Notes: generated from the sequence alone by a model not told the origin. 64,000 bases of DNA from Stutzerimonas nosocomialis (GCF_005876855.1 NZ_QLAE01000016.1:30004-94003), one strand, 5' to 3'; positions 32,817-43,146 are shown, numbered from the stretch's first letter. A program made the numbers and translations.

Positions 32817-35216
32817 ATGGCGACACCTCTGCCCTGCTACCACTGCGGGTTGCCGGTACCCGCGGGTAGCCGTTTCACCGCCACCGTTCTCGGTGAGCCC
32901 CGCGACATGTGCTGTCCGGGCTGCCAGGCGGTCGCCGAAGCGATCGTCGAGGGCGGCCTGGAAAGCTATTACCAGCACCGCAGCGAAACCTCGGCCAACC
33001 CCCAGGCCCTGCCCCAGGCGCTCAGCGATGAACTCCGGCTGTACGACCGCGCCGATGTGCAGGAACCGTTCGTCCGTCATGACGGGGAACTGGCCAGCAC
33101 CGCCCTGCACATCGAAGGCATCAGCTGCGCCGCCTGCGGCTGGCTGATCGAACGCCACCTGCGCGGCCTGGACGGCGTGGCCGAGGCGAGCCTCAACCTG
33201 TCCAACCACCGCCTGCAGGTGCGCTGGAGCGATGCCCGCCTGCCGCTCAGCGAACTGCTCGGCGAGTTGCGCCGAATCGGCTACGCCGCCCACCCCTATC
33301 AGGCCGACCAGGCCGCCGAACGCATCGCCCGGGAAAACCGCCGGGCGATGCGCCAGCTCGGCGTCACCGGGCTGCTCTGGATGCAGGTGATGATGGCGAG
33401 CATGGCGACCTGGCCGGAATTCAACCTCGACCTGTCGGCGGGCATGGACCGCATCCTGCGCTGGACCGCGCTGCTGCTCACCACGCCGATCGTGTTCTAT
33501 TGCTGCACCGATTTCTTCAAGGGCGCGGTCCGCGACCTGCGTACCCGCCACCTGACGATGGACGTCTCGGTGTCACTGGCCATCGGCGGCGCCTACGTGG
33601 CGGGCATCTGGTCGACGGTGACCGGCCATGGCGAGCTGTATTTCGATGCGGTCGGCATGTTCGCACTCTTCCTGCTGGCCGGACGCTACCTCGAACGCCG
33701 CGCCCGGGAACGCACCGCATCGGCGACGGCGCAGCTGGTCAACCTGCTGCCCACCTCCTGCCTGAAGCTGGACGAAGACGGGCAGAGCCACCGGATCCTG
33801 CTCAGCGAACTGCGCATCGGCGACCGCGTCCTGGTCACGCCCGGCTCGCTGATACCGGCCGACGGGGTGATCCTCGACGGACAGTCGAGCGTCGACGAAT
33901 CGGTGCTGACCGGCGAATACCTGCCGCAACCGCGCGTGGTCGGCGATACGGTGACGGCGGGCACGCTCAACGTCGAAGGCCCGCTGACCCTCGGCGTGGC
34001 GGCACTGGGGGACGAGACGCGCCTGTCGGCCATCGTTCGTCTGCTCGAGCGCGCCCAGGCCGACAAGCCCCGGCTGGCCGAGCTGGCCGACCGGGTCGCG
34101 CAGTGGTTCCTGCTGATCGTGCTCGGCGTTGCCGCCGTGGTCGGGTTCGTGTGGTGGCAGATCGACCCCTCGCGGGCCTTCTGGATCGTGCTGGCCCTGC
34201 TGGTGGCGACCTGCCCCTGCGCCCTTTCGCTGGCCACGCCGACCGCGCTGACCACCGCCACCGGCACCCTGCACAAGCTCGGGCTGCTGCTGACCCGTGG
34301 CCACGTGCTCGAAGGCCTCCGGCAGATCGACACGGTGGTCTTCGACAAGACCGGCACCCTGACCGAGGGCCGCCTGAACCTCAGCCAGGTGCTGCCGCTC
34401 GGCACGCTGGACGCCGATCAGTGCCTGGCGCTGGCCGCCGCGCTGGAAAACCGCTCCGAGCACCCCATCGCCCGCGCGTTCGGCCAGGCGCCACTGGCGG
34501 CGGACCAGGTCGAAAGCGTTCCGGGCCTCGGCCTCGAAGGACGTGTCGGCGATCGCAGGCTGCGGATCGGCCAGCCCGCCTTCGTCGCCCGCGGTTATGG
34601 CGCGCCCGCCCCGCAGATACCCGGCGATCAGGGTCAATGGCTGCTGCTCGGCGACGAGCAGGGCGCACTGGCCTGGCTGGTGCTCGATGACCGACTGCGC
34701 GACGACGCCCCCGCGCTGCTGGAAGCCTGCCGGCGCCAGGGCTGGCAGACGCTGCTGCTCTCGGGCGACAGCTCGCCGATGGTCGGCCACGTGGCTCGGT
34801 CGCTTGGCATCGAACAGGCCGAAGGCGGCCTGACGCCGGACGACAAGCTGGCCAGGGTCCAGGCCCTGCAGGCCCGGGGGCATCGCGTGCTGATGCTCGG
34901 CGACGGGGTCAACGACGTCCCGGTACTGGCGGCGGCGGACATCAGCGTCGCGATGGGCTCGGCCACCGACCTGGCCAAGACCAGCGCCGATGCGGTGCTG
35001 CTGTCCAACCGCCTGGACAGCCTGGTCGAGGCATTCTCGGTGGCCCGCCGCAGCCGGCGAATCATCGTCGAAAACCTCACCTGGGCGAGCCTGTACAATG
35101 GCCTGGTACTGCCCTTCGCCGCCGTGGGCTGGGTCACCCCGCTGTGGGCGGCCCTGGGCATGTCGATCAGCTCGCTGCTGGTGGTCTTCAATGCGCTGCG
35201 GCTCGCCCGCCACTGA
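32817..35216 (+). CDS. ccoI: Copper-translocating P1B-type ATPase CcoI
   Basis: A 799-residue copper P-type ATPase supplying copper for cbb3 assembly. The order is: an N-terminal Cys-rich CYHCGLP and CCPGCQAV segment, a heavy-metal-associated domain with ISCAACGW, eight membrane helices with the TCPCAL metal site (Cys465/Cys467), VLTGEYLP actuator loop, DKTGTLTEG phosphorylation site (Asp about 509) and MLGDGVNDVPVLAAAD hinge. The extra N-terminal zinc-ribbon-like part is typical of FixI/CcoI, not of CopA detox pumps. Confidence 0.95.
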   Translation: MATPLPCYHCGLPVPAGSRFTATVLGEPRDMCCPGCQAVAEAIVEGGLESYYQHRSETSANPQALPQALSDELRLYDRADVQEPFVRHDGELASTALHIEGISCAACGWLIERHLRGLDGVAEASLNLSNHRLQVRWSDARLPLSELLGELRRIGYAAHPYQADQAAERIARENRRAMRQLGVTGLLWMQVMMASMATWPEFNLDLSAGMDRILRWTALLLTTPIVFYCCTDFFKGAVRDLRTRHLTMDVSVSLAIGGAYVAGIWSTVTGHGELYFDAVGMFALFLLAGRYLERRARERTASATAQLVNLLPTSCLKLDEDGQSHRILLSELRIGDRVLVTPGSLIPADGVILDGQSSVDESVLTGEYLPQPRVVGDTVTAGTLNVEGPLTLGVAALGDETRLSAIVRLLERAQADKPRLAELADRVAQWFLLIVLGVAAVVGFVWWQIDPSRAFWIVLALLVATCPCALSLATPTALTTATGTLHKLGLLLTRGHVLEGLRQIDTVVFDKTGTLTEGRLNLSQVLPLGTLDADQCLALAAALENRSEHPIARAFGQAPLAADQVESVPGLGLEGRVGDRRLRIGQPAFVARGYGAPAPQIPGDQGQWLLLGDEQGALAWLVLDDRLRDDAPALLEACRRQGWQTLLLSGDSSPMVGHVARSLGIEQAEGGLTPDDKLARVQALQARGHRVLMLGDGVNDVPVLAAADISVAMGSATDLAKTSADAVLLSNRLDSLVEAFSVARRSRRIIVENLTWASLYNGLVLPFAAVGWVTPLWAALGMSISSLLVVFNALRLARH

Positions 35217-35273
35217 CCGCCCCGCGAATCCAGAGCCCCCTGCGCAGGCAGGCCCCATCAACCCGGAGTAGCC

Positions 35274-35486
35274 ATGGCTGCCTTGTATGTCCTGATTCCC
35301 ATCGCCGTGGTGCTGGTCGCGATCGCGATCTGGGTGTTCTTCTGGGCCGTCGACAGCGGCCAGTACGACGACCTCGAAGGGCCGGCACACAGCATCCTGT
35401 TCGACGACGAGGACCCGCGGCACAAGGCGGGCGTCGAGCAGGCCGAAGACGGCGACACCCCAGCGGACGAGCGCCACCGTGATTGA
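35274..35486 (+). CDS. ccoS: cbb3 oxidase maturation protein CcoS
   Basis: A 70-residue protein with one helix at about residues 4-25 and a cytoplasmic tail with the family's AVDSGQYDDLEGPAHSILFD pattern. It is required for cofactor insertion into the oxidase. Its end overlaps the next gene by eight bases. Confidence 0.93.
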   Translation: MAALYVLIPIAVVLVAIAIWVFFWAVDSGQYDDLEGPAHSILFDDEDPRHKAGVEQAEDGDTPADERHRD

Positions 35487-36222
35487 ACTGCTTCCCTTGC
35501 TGGTCTCGGCGTTCGTGCTCGGCCTGCTCGGTGGCGGGCACTGCCTGGGCATGTGCGGAGGCCTGATGGGCGCCCTGACCCTGGGCATACCGGCCGAGCA
35601 GCGCAGCAGGCGGCTGCGCCTGCTGGTGGGCTACAACCTGGGTCGAGTGCTCAGCTACGCTGCCGCCGGGCTGCTGGTCGGCCTGGCCGGCTGGGCGGTA
35701 TCCAACAGTCCTGCCGCGATGGCCATGCGGGTCGTGGCCGCGCTTCTGCTCATCGCGATGGGACTGTACCTGGCTGGCTGGTGGAACGGGCTGACCCGTA
35801 TCGAGACGCTGGGGCGGGGGCTGTGGAAACACCTGCGACCGGTGGCCAGCCGGTTGATGCCCGTCAGGACCCTGCCCCGCGCGCTGCTGCTCGGCGCCCT
35901 CTGGGGCTGGCTGCCCTGCGGCCTGGTCTACAGCACGCTGCTGTGGTCGGCCAGCCAGGGCGATGCCTGGGAAAGCGCCCTGCTGATGCTTGCCTTCGGT
36001 ATCGGCACCTGGCCCGTGCTGCTGGCCACCGGATTGGCCGCCGAGCGCCTGATGGCGGTACTGCGCAAGCGGCGCGTCCGGGTGGCTGGCGGTGTGCTGG
36101 TGATCCTGTTCGGCCTGTGGACACTACCCGGGCCGCACCAGCACTGGCTGATCGGCCACGGCGCGCCGGCCACGGGCGACCACCAGGCACCCGCCGGCGA
36201 ACACCACCACCATCACCACTGA
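35479..36222 (+). CDS. SafE/UreH-domain membrane protein with natural poly-His tail
   Basis: A 247-residue polytopic membrane protein (about six helices) of the sulfite exporter TauE/SafE-like (UreH-domain) family found after ccoS in many gammaproteobacteria. The first helix region holds GGGHCLGMCGGLMG, whose His and two Cys could bind copper. A second motif, LPCGLVYS, is near residue 155. The protein ends GEHHHHHH, six consecutive His, after further His residues (HQHW, DHQ). It overlaps ccoS by eight bases. I infer a metal-handling role in cbb3 assembly, not sulfite export. Confidence 0.88.
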   Translation: MIELLPLLVSAFVLGLLGGGHCLGMCGGLMGALTLGIPAEQRSRRLRLLVGYNLGRVLSYAAAGLLVGLAGWAVSNSPAAMAMRVVAALLLIAMGLYLAGWWNGLTRIETLGRGLWKHLRPVASRLMPVRTLPRALLLGALWGWLPCGLVYSTLLWSASQGDAWESALLMLAFGIGTWPVLLATGLAAERLMAVLRKRRVRVAGGVLVILFGLWTLPGPHQHWLIGHGAPATGDHQAPAGEHHHHHH

Positions 36223-36368
36223 CCGGGACCTGTCCTGAAGGCCTGAACTTCTGAATTCCGCCATGGGCGCAAGCGCGTGGCCTCGACAGGATCGCCCTGC
36301 TTCTCGGCCACTGGAACGATCACGTGCCGCGCGGCCAGCCGCGCCCAGGCGCGACGCCGTCGCCGGCC

Positions 36369-37196
36369 TTACGGCTCCTTGGGCAGCTCGCGCTTGTGGG
36401 CTGTCTTGTCGTAGGTATCGACAATGGTCTGGGCGATGGCGTCCGGCACCTCACGGCCCTGCAGGAAGGCATCGATGTCCTGGTAGGTAACGCCGTGGGC
36501 GTCCTCATCCGGCTTGCCGGGGGTGAGCTCTTCCAGGTCGGCGGTGGGCACTTTCTGCACCAGTTGCTGCGGCGCGCCGAGGGCCGCGGCGATTTCCCGG
36601 ACCTGATGCTTGACCAGACCGGTGAGCGGCGTGAGGTCACAGGCGCCGTCGCCGAACTTGGTGAAGAACCCCATCACCGCCTCGGCCGCATGGTCGGTAC
36701 CGATGACCAGCCCCTGCCTCGCATTGGCGATGGTGTACTGCGCCACCATGCGCGTGCGCGCCTTGACGTTGCCCAGCACGAAGTCGCGCTTTTCGGGCGT
36801 GAGGGCATCCAGCGCTTCGGTCGCCTTGGCGAGCCCCAGCACGGCCGCACCGATATTCACCGTGTGGCATTCGTCGGGCTTGATGGTCTCGATCGCCAGT
36901 TGCGCCTCGTGCTCGTCGTGCTGGACCTGATAGGGCAGGCGTACCGCGATGAACCGGTAGTCGTCCCCCTCGCCCGCCGCGCGCATGCCCTCGACGGCAC
37001 GCTGCGCCAGCATCCCGGCCGTCGTCGAGTCGACACCGCCGCTGATTCCGAGCACCAGGGTCTTCATGCCCGACGCTCTCAGGCATTGCTGGATGAATGC
37101 CACGCGGCGGTCTATCTCCGCCTGGATCGACGCAGGGCCGTCAAAGGGTGCGCAAACCTTCAGTGCTGCGGCAATTTCAGGCTGACGGCTATGCAT
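36369..37196 (-). CDS. nadE: NH3-dependent NAD+ synthetase
   Basis: A 275-residue NadE without a glutaminase domain. The ATP pyrophosphatase motif [40 protein letters not shown] and the C-terminal KRELPKEP are all present. It amidates deamido-NAD with ammonia. The start giving MHSRQPEI is fixed by AGGAGG about nine bases upstream. It is divergent from hemN and sits between the cco maturation genes and hemN. Confidence 0.95.
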   Translation of the reverse strand: MHSRQPEIAAALKVCAPFDGPASIQAEIDRRVAFIQQCLRASGMKTLVLGISGGVDSTTAGMLAQRAVEGMRAAGEGDDYRFIAVRLPYQVQHDEHEAQLAIETIKPDECHTVNIGAAVLGLAKATEALDALTPEKRDFVLGNVKARTRMVAQYTIANARQGLVIGTDHAAEAVMGFFTKFGDGACDLTPLTGLVKHQVREIAAALGAPQQLVQKVPTADLEELTPGKPDEDAHGVTYQDIDAFLQGREVPDAIAQTIVDTYDKTAHKRELPKEP

Positions 37197-37372
37197 CGAT
37201 GGTTCCTCCTGGGGCCTTGGGCCGGGTATCTGGGACAGAGGGGGAAAATACTGCACCGCTGGCGCCGGGTAAACAGCGCGCCAGAGCGGCGCCGACTCGA
37301 AAAATTGGACAACGGCGACCGGCGGAAAATGCCCTGCACCGGCGACCGCCGGTATCCGGCCTCCGGGCTGGC

Positions 37373-37414
37373 TTGATTCATGTCAAGTCGGCCGCCCGGG
37401 GCGGCCCCTAGAAT
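37373..37414 (+). promoter_or_regulatory. Anr/FNR box and promoter of hemN
   Basis: TTGATTCATGTCAA (37373-37386) matches the FNR/Anr consensus at nine of ten positions. A TAGAAT -10 is at 37409-37414. A start near 37421 would put the box centre at -41.5, the classic FNR class II activation position. Confidence 0.82.
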
Positions 37415-37445
37415 CGCCCCATCGCTGTTTTGCCGGGGTGCCATC

Positions 37446-38828
37446 ATGCTAGACGCCATTCATTGGGATATCGATCTGATCCGCCGCTACGATCAGGCCG
37501 GCCCCCGCTATACCTCGTATCCGACAGCCGTCCAGTTCAATGGCAACATCGGCTCGTTCGATCTCCTGCACGCGCTGCGCGACAGCCGCAAGGCCAACCG
37601 GCCGCTGTCGCTCTACGTGCACATCCCGTTCTGCGCCAACATCTGCTACTACTGCGCCTGCAACAAGGTCATCACCAAGGACCGCAGCCGGGCCCAGGTG
37701 TACCTGGATCGCCTGGAACGGGAGATCGAGCTGATCGCCGCCCATGTCGGCCCCGGGCAGCGCGTCGAGCAACTGCACTTCGGCGGCGGCACCCCGACCT
37801 TTCTCAACCATGACGAACTGCGTCGGGTGATGGCCCTGCTGCGCCGGCATTTCAACCTGCTGGAAGACGGCGCGGGCGACTACAGCATCGAGATCGACCC
37901 ACGCGAAGCGGACTGGCCGACCATGGGACTGCTGCGCGAGCTGGGCTTCAATCGCGTCAGCCTCGGCGTGCAGGACCTCGACCCGCAGGTACAGCGGGCG
38001 ATCAACCGCATGCAGAGCCTGGAGGAGACCCAGGCGATCGTCGAAGCCGCCCGCACGCTGCAGTTCAAGTCGGTGAACATCGACCTGATCTACGGCCTGC
38101 CCCTGCAGACGCCGGAACGCTTCGCCAGCACGGTGGAGGCCATCATCAAGCTGCAGCCGGACCGGCTGTCGCTGTTCAACTATGCCCACCTGCCGGAGCG
38201 CTTCATGCCGCAACGGCGGATCAACAACCACGACCTGCCGAGCCCGGCGGACAAACTGCACATGCTCAAGCACAGCATCGAGCAGCTGACCGAAGCCGGC
38301 TACCGCTACATCGGCATGGACCATTTCGCCCTGCCCGACGACGAGCTGGCCGTCGCCCAGGAAGACGGCACCCTGCAGCGCAACTTCCAGGGCTACACCA
38401 CCCACGGCCATTGCGACCTGATCGGCCTGGGCGTCTCGGCGATCAGCCAGGTGGGCGACCTCTACTGCCAGAACAGCAGCGACCTGGCCACCTATCAGCA
38501 GCAGCTCGAACACGACCAGCTCGCCACCCAGCGCGGCCTGCACTGCAACGACGACGACCGCGTCCGTCGCGACGTGATTCGCCGCCTGATCTGCGACTTC
38601 GAGCTCGACCATGCCGCACTCGGACGCCGCCACGGAATCGATTTCTGCACCTATTTCCAGGAGGCATGGCCCCTGCTTGAACAGATGAGGGACGACGGCC
38701 TGATCACGCTGGACGAGCAGATGATCTCGGTGCTGCCGGCTGGCCGCCTGCTGGTACGCGCGGTCTGCATGGCCTTCGACCACTACCTGCCGCAACAGAC
38801 CACGCAGCGCTACTCGCGGGTGATCTGA
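37446..38828 (+). CDS. hemN: Oxygen-independent coproporphyrinogen III dehydrogenase
   Basis: A 460-residue radical SAM enzyme that makes protoporphyrinogen IX without oxygen, needed for heme under microaerobic or anaerobic conditions. The cluster motif is Cys63, Cys67, Cys70 (CANICYYC), and the extra Cys72 of true HemN follows. FGGGTPTFL and the [11 protein letters not shown] strand are present, and the C-terminal domain is complete. The upstream Anr box explains low-oxygen induction. The anr gene is next, 94 bp downstream. Confidence 0.96.
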   Translation: MLDAIHWDIDLIRRYDQAGPRYTSYPTAVQFNGNIGSFDLLHALRDSRKANRPLSLYVHIPFCANICYYCACNKVITKDRSRAQVYLDRLEREIELIAAHVGPGQRVEQLHFGGGTPTFLNHDELRRVMALLRRHFNLLEDGAGDYSIEIDPREADWPTMGLLRELGFNRVSLGVQDLDPQVQRAINRMQSLEETQAIVEAARTLQFKSVNIDLIYGLPLQTPERFASTVEAIIKLQPDRLSLFNYAHLPERFMPQRRINNHDLPSPADKLHMLKHSIEQLTEAGYRYIGMDHFALPDDELAVAQEDGTLQRNFQGYTTHGHCDLIGLGVSAISQVGDLYCQNSSDLATYQQQLEHDQLATQRGLHCNDDDRVRRDVIRRLICDFELDHAALGRRHGIDFCTYFQEAWPLLEQMRDDGLITLDEQMISVLPAGRLLVRAVCMAFDHYLPQQTTQRYSRVI

Positions 38829-38922
38829 TCGGCACTGCCATGCATGCGACACCGGTTCGGTTGGCTCGATCCCCTGCCTGGGTTACCCTTACGAATCACT
38901 CGCAAGGTACCAGGACGCTACG

Positions 38923-39657
38923 ATGGCCGAGTCGACCAACGCCCGCCCGCAAAGACAGGTGAACTGCAAAGACTGCAGCCTATCCGGCCTCTGCCTGCCG
39001 CTCTCGCTCAACATGCAGGACATGGACGCGCTCGACGAGATCGTCAAGCGCGGGCGTCCACTGAAGAAAGGCGAAACGCTGTTCCGCCAGGGCGACACCT
39101 TCAATTCGGTGTTCGCGGTCCGCGCGGGCGCCCTGCGCACCTTCAGCGTGACGGACGGCGGCGAGGAACAGATCACCGGTTTCCATCTGCCGAGTGAGCT
39201 GGTCGGCCTGTCCGGCATGGACACCGAGGCCTACCCGGTCACCGCCCAGGCGCTGGAAACCACCTCGGTCTGCGAGATCCCCTTCGAACGCCTCGACGAG
39301 CTTACCGTCGCCCTGCCCCAGCTGCGCCGCCAGCTGATGCGCATCATGAGCCGCGAAATCCGGGACGATCAGCAGATGATGCTGCTGCTCTCGAAAAAAA
39401 CCGCGGACGAGCGCATCGCCACCTTCCTGGTGAACCTCTCGGCGCGCTTTTCCGCCCGTGGCTTCTCGGCCAGCCAGTTCCGCCTGTCGATGTCGCGCAA
39501 CGAGATCGGCAACTACCTGGGCCTGGCGGTCGAGACGGTCTCGCGCGTTTTCACACGCTTCCAGCAAAGCGGCCTGATCGAAGCCGAAGGCAAGGAAGTC
39601 CGGATACTGGACTCCATCGGCCTGTGCGCGCTGGCCGGCGGCAACATGGATCTCTGA
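38923..39657 (+). CDS. anr: Anaerobic regulator Anr (FNR family)
   Basis: A 244-residue CRP/FNR regulator. The N-terminal cluster ligands are Cys15, Cys18, Cys24 with Cys117 in the effector domain, matching FNR spacing ([10 protein letters not shown]). The C-terminal helix-turn-helix reads [20 protein letters not shown], with the Glu/Ser/Arg recognition pattern for TTGAT half-sites. It should sense oxygen by [4Fe-4S] loss and activate ccoNOP and hemN here. It is called fnrA in some P. stutzeri literature. Confidence 0.96.
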   Translation: MAESTNARPQRQVNCKDCSLSGLCLPLSLNMQDMDALDEIVKRGRPLKKGETLFRQGDTFNSVFAVRAGALRTFSVTDGGEEQITGFHLPSELVGLSGMDTEAYPVTAQALETTSVCEIPFERLDELTVALPQLRRQLMRIMSREIRDDQQMMLLLSKKTADERIATFLVNLSARFSARGFSASQFRLSMSRNEIGNYLGLAVETVSRVFTRFQQSGLIEAEGKEVRILDSIGLCALAGGNMDL

Positions 39658-39658
39658 G

Positions 39659-40207
39659 ATGATCTTCGACGAATTCAGCATCAAGACCCTGATCCGCCCG
39701 GTCCCGGACTTTCCCAAGCCCGGCATCGTGTTCCGCGACATCACGCCGCTGTTCCAGTCGCCGCGCGCGCTGCGCATGGTCGCCGACAGTTTCATCCAGC
39801 GCTACGTGGAGGCCGATTTCAGCCATATCGGCGCACTGGATGCGCGTGGATTCCTGCTCGGCTCGATCATCGCTTACGAACTGAACAAGCCGCTGATCCT
39901 GTTCCGCAAACAGGGCAAGCTGCCCGCCGACGTGCTCTCGGCCTCCTACAGCACCGAATACGGCGAGGCCTACCTGGAAGTCCACGCCGACAGCCTCTGC
40001 GAAGGCGATTCGATCCTGATCTTCGACGACCTGATCGCCACCGGCGGAACCCTTCTGGCCGCGGCCCAGCTGACCAGGCGCATGGGCGCCCGCATCCACG
40101 AAGCGGCCGCGATCATCGACCTGCCGGAACTGGGCGGCTCGCGCAAGCTGCAAGATGCCGGCATCCCGACCTTCACCCTGACCGCGTTCGCCCTGGACGA
40201 CCGCTGA
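39659..40207 (+). CDS. apt: Adenine phosphoribosyltransferase
   Basis: A 182-residue type I phosphoribosyltransferase: [13 protein letters not shown] near the N-terminus, [10 protein letters not shown], and the PRPP loop [16 protein letters not shown]. It salvages adenine to AMP. The start is two bases after the anr stop, so it is probably co-transcribed. Adenine is also released when methylthioadenosine is broken down, which links it loosely to the mtn genes at 55-58 kb. Confidence 0.95.
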   Translation: MIFDEFSIKTLIRPVPDFPKPGIVFRDITPLFQSPRALRMVADSFIQRYVEADFSHIGALDARGFLLGSIIAYELNKPLILFRKQGKLPADVLSASYSTEYGEAYLEVHADSLCEGDSILIFDDLIATGGTLLAAAQLTRRMGARIHEAAAIIDLPELGGSRKLQDAGIPTFTLTAFALDDR

Positions 40208-40250
40208 GCCCGTGCTCGGCGCGGCTCACTCCTCTCTGGAAGCATCCATC

Positions 40251-40859
40251 ATGCGCAAGGCGCTGATCCTGACCCTGAGCTGCGTCCTCTGGCTGCCCCT
40301 GGCGGCCCAGGCGCTGGACCGCCAGGCATTGCTCGACGAAGCCAACCTGCTAGTGCTGCCGCGCGAGCGTGCCCTGCCGCAGGTTGCCCTGATCGATCAG
40401 GATGGCCAGCCCTTCGGCACCGACGCGCTGCGGGGACGCTGGACGTTGCTGTTCTTCGGCTTCACCCATTGCCCCGATATCTGCCCAACGACCCTGGCCG
40501 ACGTTCGCCGCCTGCTGTCGCAACTCGAGCCTGAGGTGCGCGATCAGCTGCAGGTGATCCTGGTGAGCGCCGATCCGGCGCGCGATACCCCGGAGCAACT
40601 GAAACAGTACCTGGGCTTCTATCGCGCCGGCTTCCTCGGCCTGACCGGCGAGATGGAGCAACTGCAGCGATTCTCCAGGGGATTGGGATTGCCGTTCGTA
40701 GCGACAAGCGAGACCCAGGGCAACTACAGCGTCAGCCACAGCGGCAATCTTGCCCTGGTCGGCCCGGACGCGACGCTGCGCGGCCATCTTCGGGCGCCGC
40801 TGAAGCTGGAAGGGTTGCAACGAGCGCTGCCCGGGCTGATCGAATCAGCCGATCGATAA
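40251..40859 (+). CDS. SCO1/SenC-type copper chaperone
   Basis: A 202-residue protein with a signal peptide (cleavage near LAAQA) and a thioredoxin-like fold. The copper site Cys74-Pro-Asp-Ile-Cys78 and a later conserved His (SVSHSG) are present. SCO proteins metallate CuA or CuB sites of oxidases. I start at the ATG giving MRKALILTLS. The gene ends four bases before the convergent ABC operon ends, with no room for a terminator. Confidence 0.9.
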   Translation: MRKALILTLSCVLWLPLAAQALDRQALLDEANLLVLPRERALPQVALIDQDGQPFGTDALRGRWTLLFFGFTHCPDICPTTLADVRRLLSQLEPEVRDQLQVILVSADPARDTPEQLKQYLGFYRAGFLGLTGEMEQLQRFSRGLGLPFVATSETQGNYSVSHSGNLALVGPDATLRGHLRAPLKLEGLQRALPGLIESADR

Positions 40860-40863
40860 GGCG

Positions 40864-41574
40864 TCAGTGGCAGTCGAGGGTATCGGCCAGGACGTAGGCC
40901 TGAAAGGCCACTTCATCCACCCAGTGCTGGATCAGCTGCTCGAGGCTAGCATCGCGGCGCCAGGCCTCCAGCTTCTCCTCCACCTGAGCCTGCAGGGCCG
41001 GCTCGCCGGCCTTGGCACGCAGCGTCACGCCCACCTCGTCCAGCGTCGGCAACAGCCGGTTGTAGCGCCGCCACTCCGGTAGCGGTGCGATGTCGGCGAG
41101 CAACCGGCTGTCCTCCACCACGGCCTGGCATTCGCCGAGCTTGAGCCCGATCAGCGCGTGGGCCGCACTGGGGTATTCGCGCCGGTGGCCACCGAAGCGT
41201 TTCACCACCTGCTCGCCATAAGGGCTGCCCTGGGCTACGCAAAACGGCTGGTCGCGCAGTTGCTCCCAGCCCCCGACCCCGCCCTCGGCGGCGCTGAGGG
41301 CGGCCATCGCGCTCTCGTAGAAAGCAGCCCCCTGCTCCTGGGCGCCGATGACCAGATCCGCCGCCGCGCTACCGCCAATCGCGACGGGCCGCTGCAATGA
41401 CGCCCCCAGCCGCTCGGCCAGCTCCTGCTCGAAACCGCCCGGCACCACGTCCGGAGTGCTCGCGCGCAGCGCACGGTAATCGCCGCTCAGCTCGACCCGC
41501 AGCACAGGTGCCGCCAGCGAAACCGACGCCATCACGCCGGCGAGCATCACCCCCGCAAGCAACCGAGCAGCCAT
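40864..41574 (-). CDS. Periplasmic solute-binding-like protein (SBP_bac_3 fold)
   Basis: A 236-residue secreted protein (signal peptide, cleavage near SVSLAA). The pattern resembles family 3 amino-acid-type binding proteins (LRVELSGDYRAL at the N-terminus, a CVAQGSPYG segment, and EVGVTLRAKAGE near the end) but it is short and divergent. It is the last gene of a minus-strand ABC operon whose first gene already encodes an NMT1-like binding protein. A second, different binding protein is unusual. The ligand is unknown. Confidence 0.72.
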   Translation of the reverse strand: MAARLLAGVMLAGVMASVSLAAPVLRVELSGDYRALRASTPDVVPGGFEQELAERLGASLQRPVAIGGSAAADLVIGAQEQGAAFYESAMAALSAAEGGVGGWEQLRDQPFCVAQGSPYGEQVVKRFGGHRREYPSAAHALIGLKLGECQAVVEDSRLLADIAPLPEWRRYNRLLPTLDEVGVTLRAKAGEPALQAQVEEKLEAWRRDASLEQLIQHWVDEVAFQAYVLADTLDCH

Positions 41575-41584
41575 GGTTAGGGCC

Positions 41585-42358
41585 TCAGACGTATTGGTAA
41601 CGAAGCATCCGCTGCTTGAATTTCTCCAGCACGACCTGATCGATCAGGGTCGCCAGGATGGCGATGACGAGGATGTTCATCATCACGCCCACCATGTCGG
41701 CGATCTCGCCCGAATAGGCCAGCGAGCGCCCCAGGCCCTGGCCGAAGCCGATCAGCATCTCTGCCGAGATCAGCGCACGCCAGGCGTTGCCGAACGCCAG
41801 CTGGGCCCCGGTGATCAGCTCCGGCATGACCGCCGGCAGGTAGACCCGGCGCAGCAATTGCCAGCGAGACGCGCCCATCACCCGAGCGGCCGACACGTGT
41901 ACCGGCTGCACGCTCTCGGTGGCGTTCATCACCGACAGTGCCATCGGGAAGAATGCCGCCAGCGCGACCACGACGATGATCGGCAGGTTGCCGAAGCCCA
42001 TCACGATGAGAAACAGCGGCACCCAGGCGATCGAGGGGATCGACTGCAGGATGACGATCGCCGAACGCAGGATCTCGCGGAAGAAGAACAACACGCCCCC
42101 GACCAGGCCGAAGCCGATGCCGAACAGCAGGGCGAAGCTGTAACCGCTGCCCAGGCGGCTCATGCTGCCGAGCAGGCCGTCACGGAACGCGGGTTCCTGC
42201 ACCGCTTCGACCAGGCGCGCGAACACGGCGGGGATACCCGGCATCAGGAACGAAGGCAGGCTCCAGGCGGCGGCCTGCCAGATCAGCGCGATGAACAGCA
42301 CCGCGAGCAGCACGGCGAGGTATTTCCGGGGGCCGGTAAGCCGACGAGGCTGGCTCAT
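41585..42358 (-). CDS. ABC transporter permease, SsuC/TauC type
   Basis: A 257-residue inner-membrane permease of the nitrate/sulfonate/taurine branch. Six or so helices are visible, and the EAA-type loop that contacts the ATPase reads AARVMGASRWQLLRRVYLP. The start overlaps the ATPase stop by four bases. The substrate is not decided by sequence; sulfonates, taurine, nitrate or thiamine precursors are all handled by relatives. Confidence 0.87.
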   Translation of the reverse strand: MSQPRRLTGPRKYLAVLLAVLFIALIWQAAAWSLPSFLMPGIPAVFARLVEAVQEPAFRDGLLGSMSRLGSGYSFALLFGIGFGLVGGVLFFFREILRSAIVILQSIPSIAWVPLFLIVMGFGNLPIIVVVALAAFFPMALSVMNATESVQPVHVSAARVMGASRWQLLRRVYLPAVMPELITGAQLAFGNAWRALISAEMLIGFGQGLGRSLAYSGEIADMVGVMMNILVIAILATLIDQVVLEKFKQRMLRYQYV

Positions 42359-43101
42359 GGATGTTCGACCTCCGTCTTGATGCCCAACAACTGCAGTATT
42401 TCCTTGCGCTCGGCGGCGAAGCCGGACAGGTCATGGCTCTTTTCGCAATGGGCGAAATCGAAAGCCTTGAGCACCTGCGCCGGGCGGTTGCTGAACACCA
42501 GAATGTGATCGGCCAGGTACAGCGCCTCGTCGACGTCGTGGGTCACCAGCAGCACCGTCGGGCGATGCTCGTCGATGAGTTCGCCCAGCACGTCCTGCAA
42601 TGCCATCCGGGTCAGCGCATCGAGGGCGCCGAACGGTTCGTCGAGCAGCAGCACTTCGGGCTTGGCGATGAAGGCACGGGCCAGCGCGGTGCGCTGGCGC
42701 ATGCCGCCGGAAACCTGGTGCGGATAGTATTTCTCGAACCCCGTCAGGTTGACCCTGGCCAACCAGCTCTTGGCCTGCTCGAACGCCTGCTTCCTGGCGA
42801 CGCCTTGCAGTTCCAGCGCCATGGCGACGTTCGCCTGCAGCGACAGCCAGGGATAGAGCGCATGCTCCTGGAACACCAGGGTACGGCGCGGGCTTGGCCC
42901 GGTGATGGCCTTGCCGTCGGCCAGCACCCGACCCGCCGTGGGTTGCTCGAGCCCGGCGACCAGGTGCAGCAGGGTCGACTTGCCGCAACCGGAGGGGCCT
43001 ACCAGGGCGACGAGTTCGCCCCGGGCGATCTGGCGGGAGAAGCCCTTGATGACTTCGAGCTCGCCAAAGCGCTTGTCTACGTTTTCGAAGCTAAGCTGCA
43101 T
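42355..43101 (-). CDS. ABC transporter ATP-binding protein, SsuB/TauB type
   Basis: A 248-residue ATPase: Walker A GPSGCGKSTLLH, Q-loop LVFQEHALYPWL, signature VSGGMRQRTALARA, Walker B LLLDEPFGALD and switch His LLVTHDVDEA. It powers the permease encoded next. It follows the first binding-protein gene after a hairpin. Confidence 0.9.
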   Translation of the reverse strand: MQLSFENVDKRFGELEVIKGFSRQIARGELVALVGPSGCGKSTLLHLVAGLEQPTAGRVLADGKAITGPSPRRTLVFQEHALYPWLSLQANVAMALELQGVARKQAFEQAKSWLARVNLTGFEKYYPHQVSGGMRQRTALARAFIAKPEVLLLDEPFGALDALTRMALQDVLGELIDEHRPTVLLVTHDVDEALYLADHILVFSNRPAQVLKAFDFAHCEKSHDLSGFAAERKEILQLLGIKTEVEHP

Positions 43102-43146
43102 AACCTTCCAAACACCATCGAAGCGCCGCAGCGGCGCAGGAAACGC

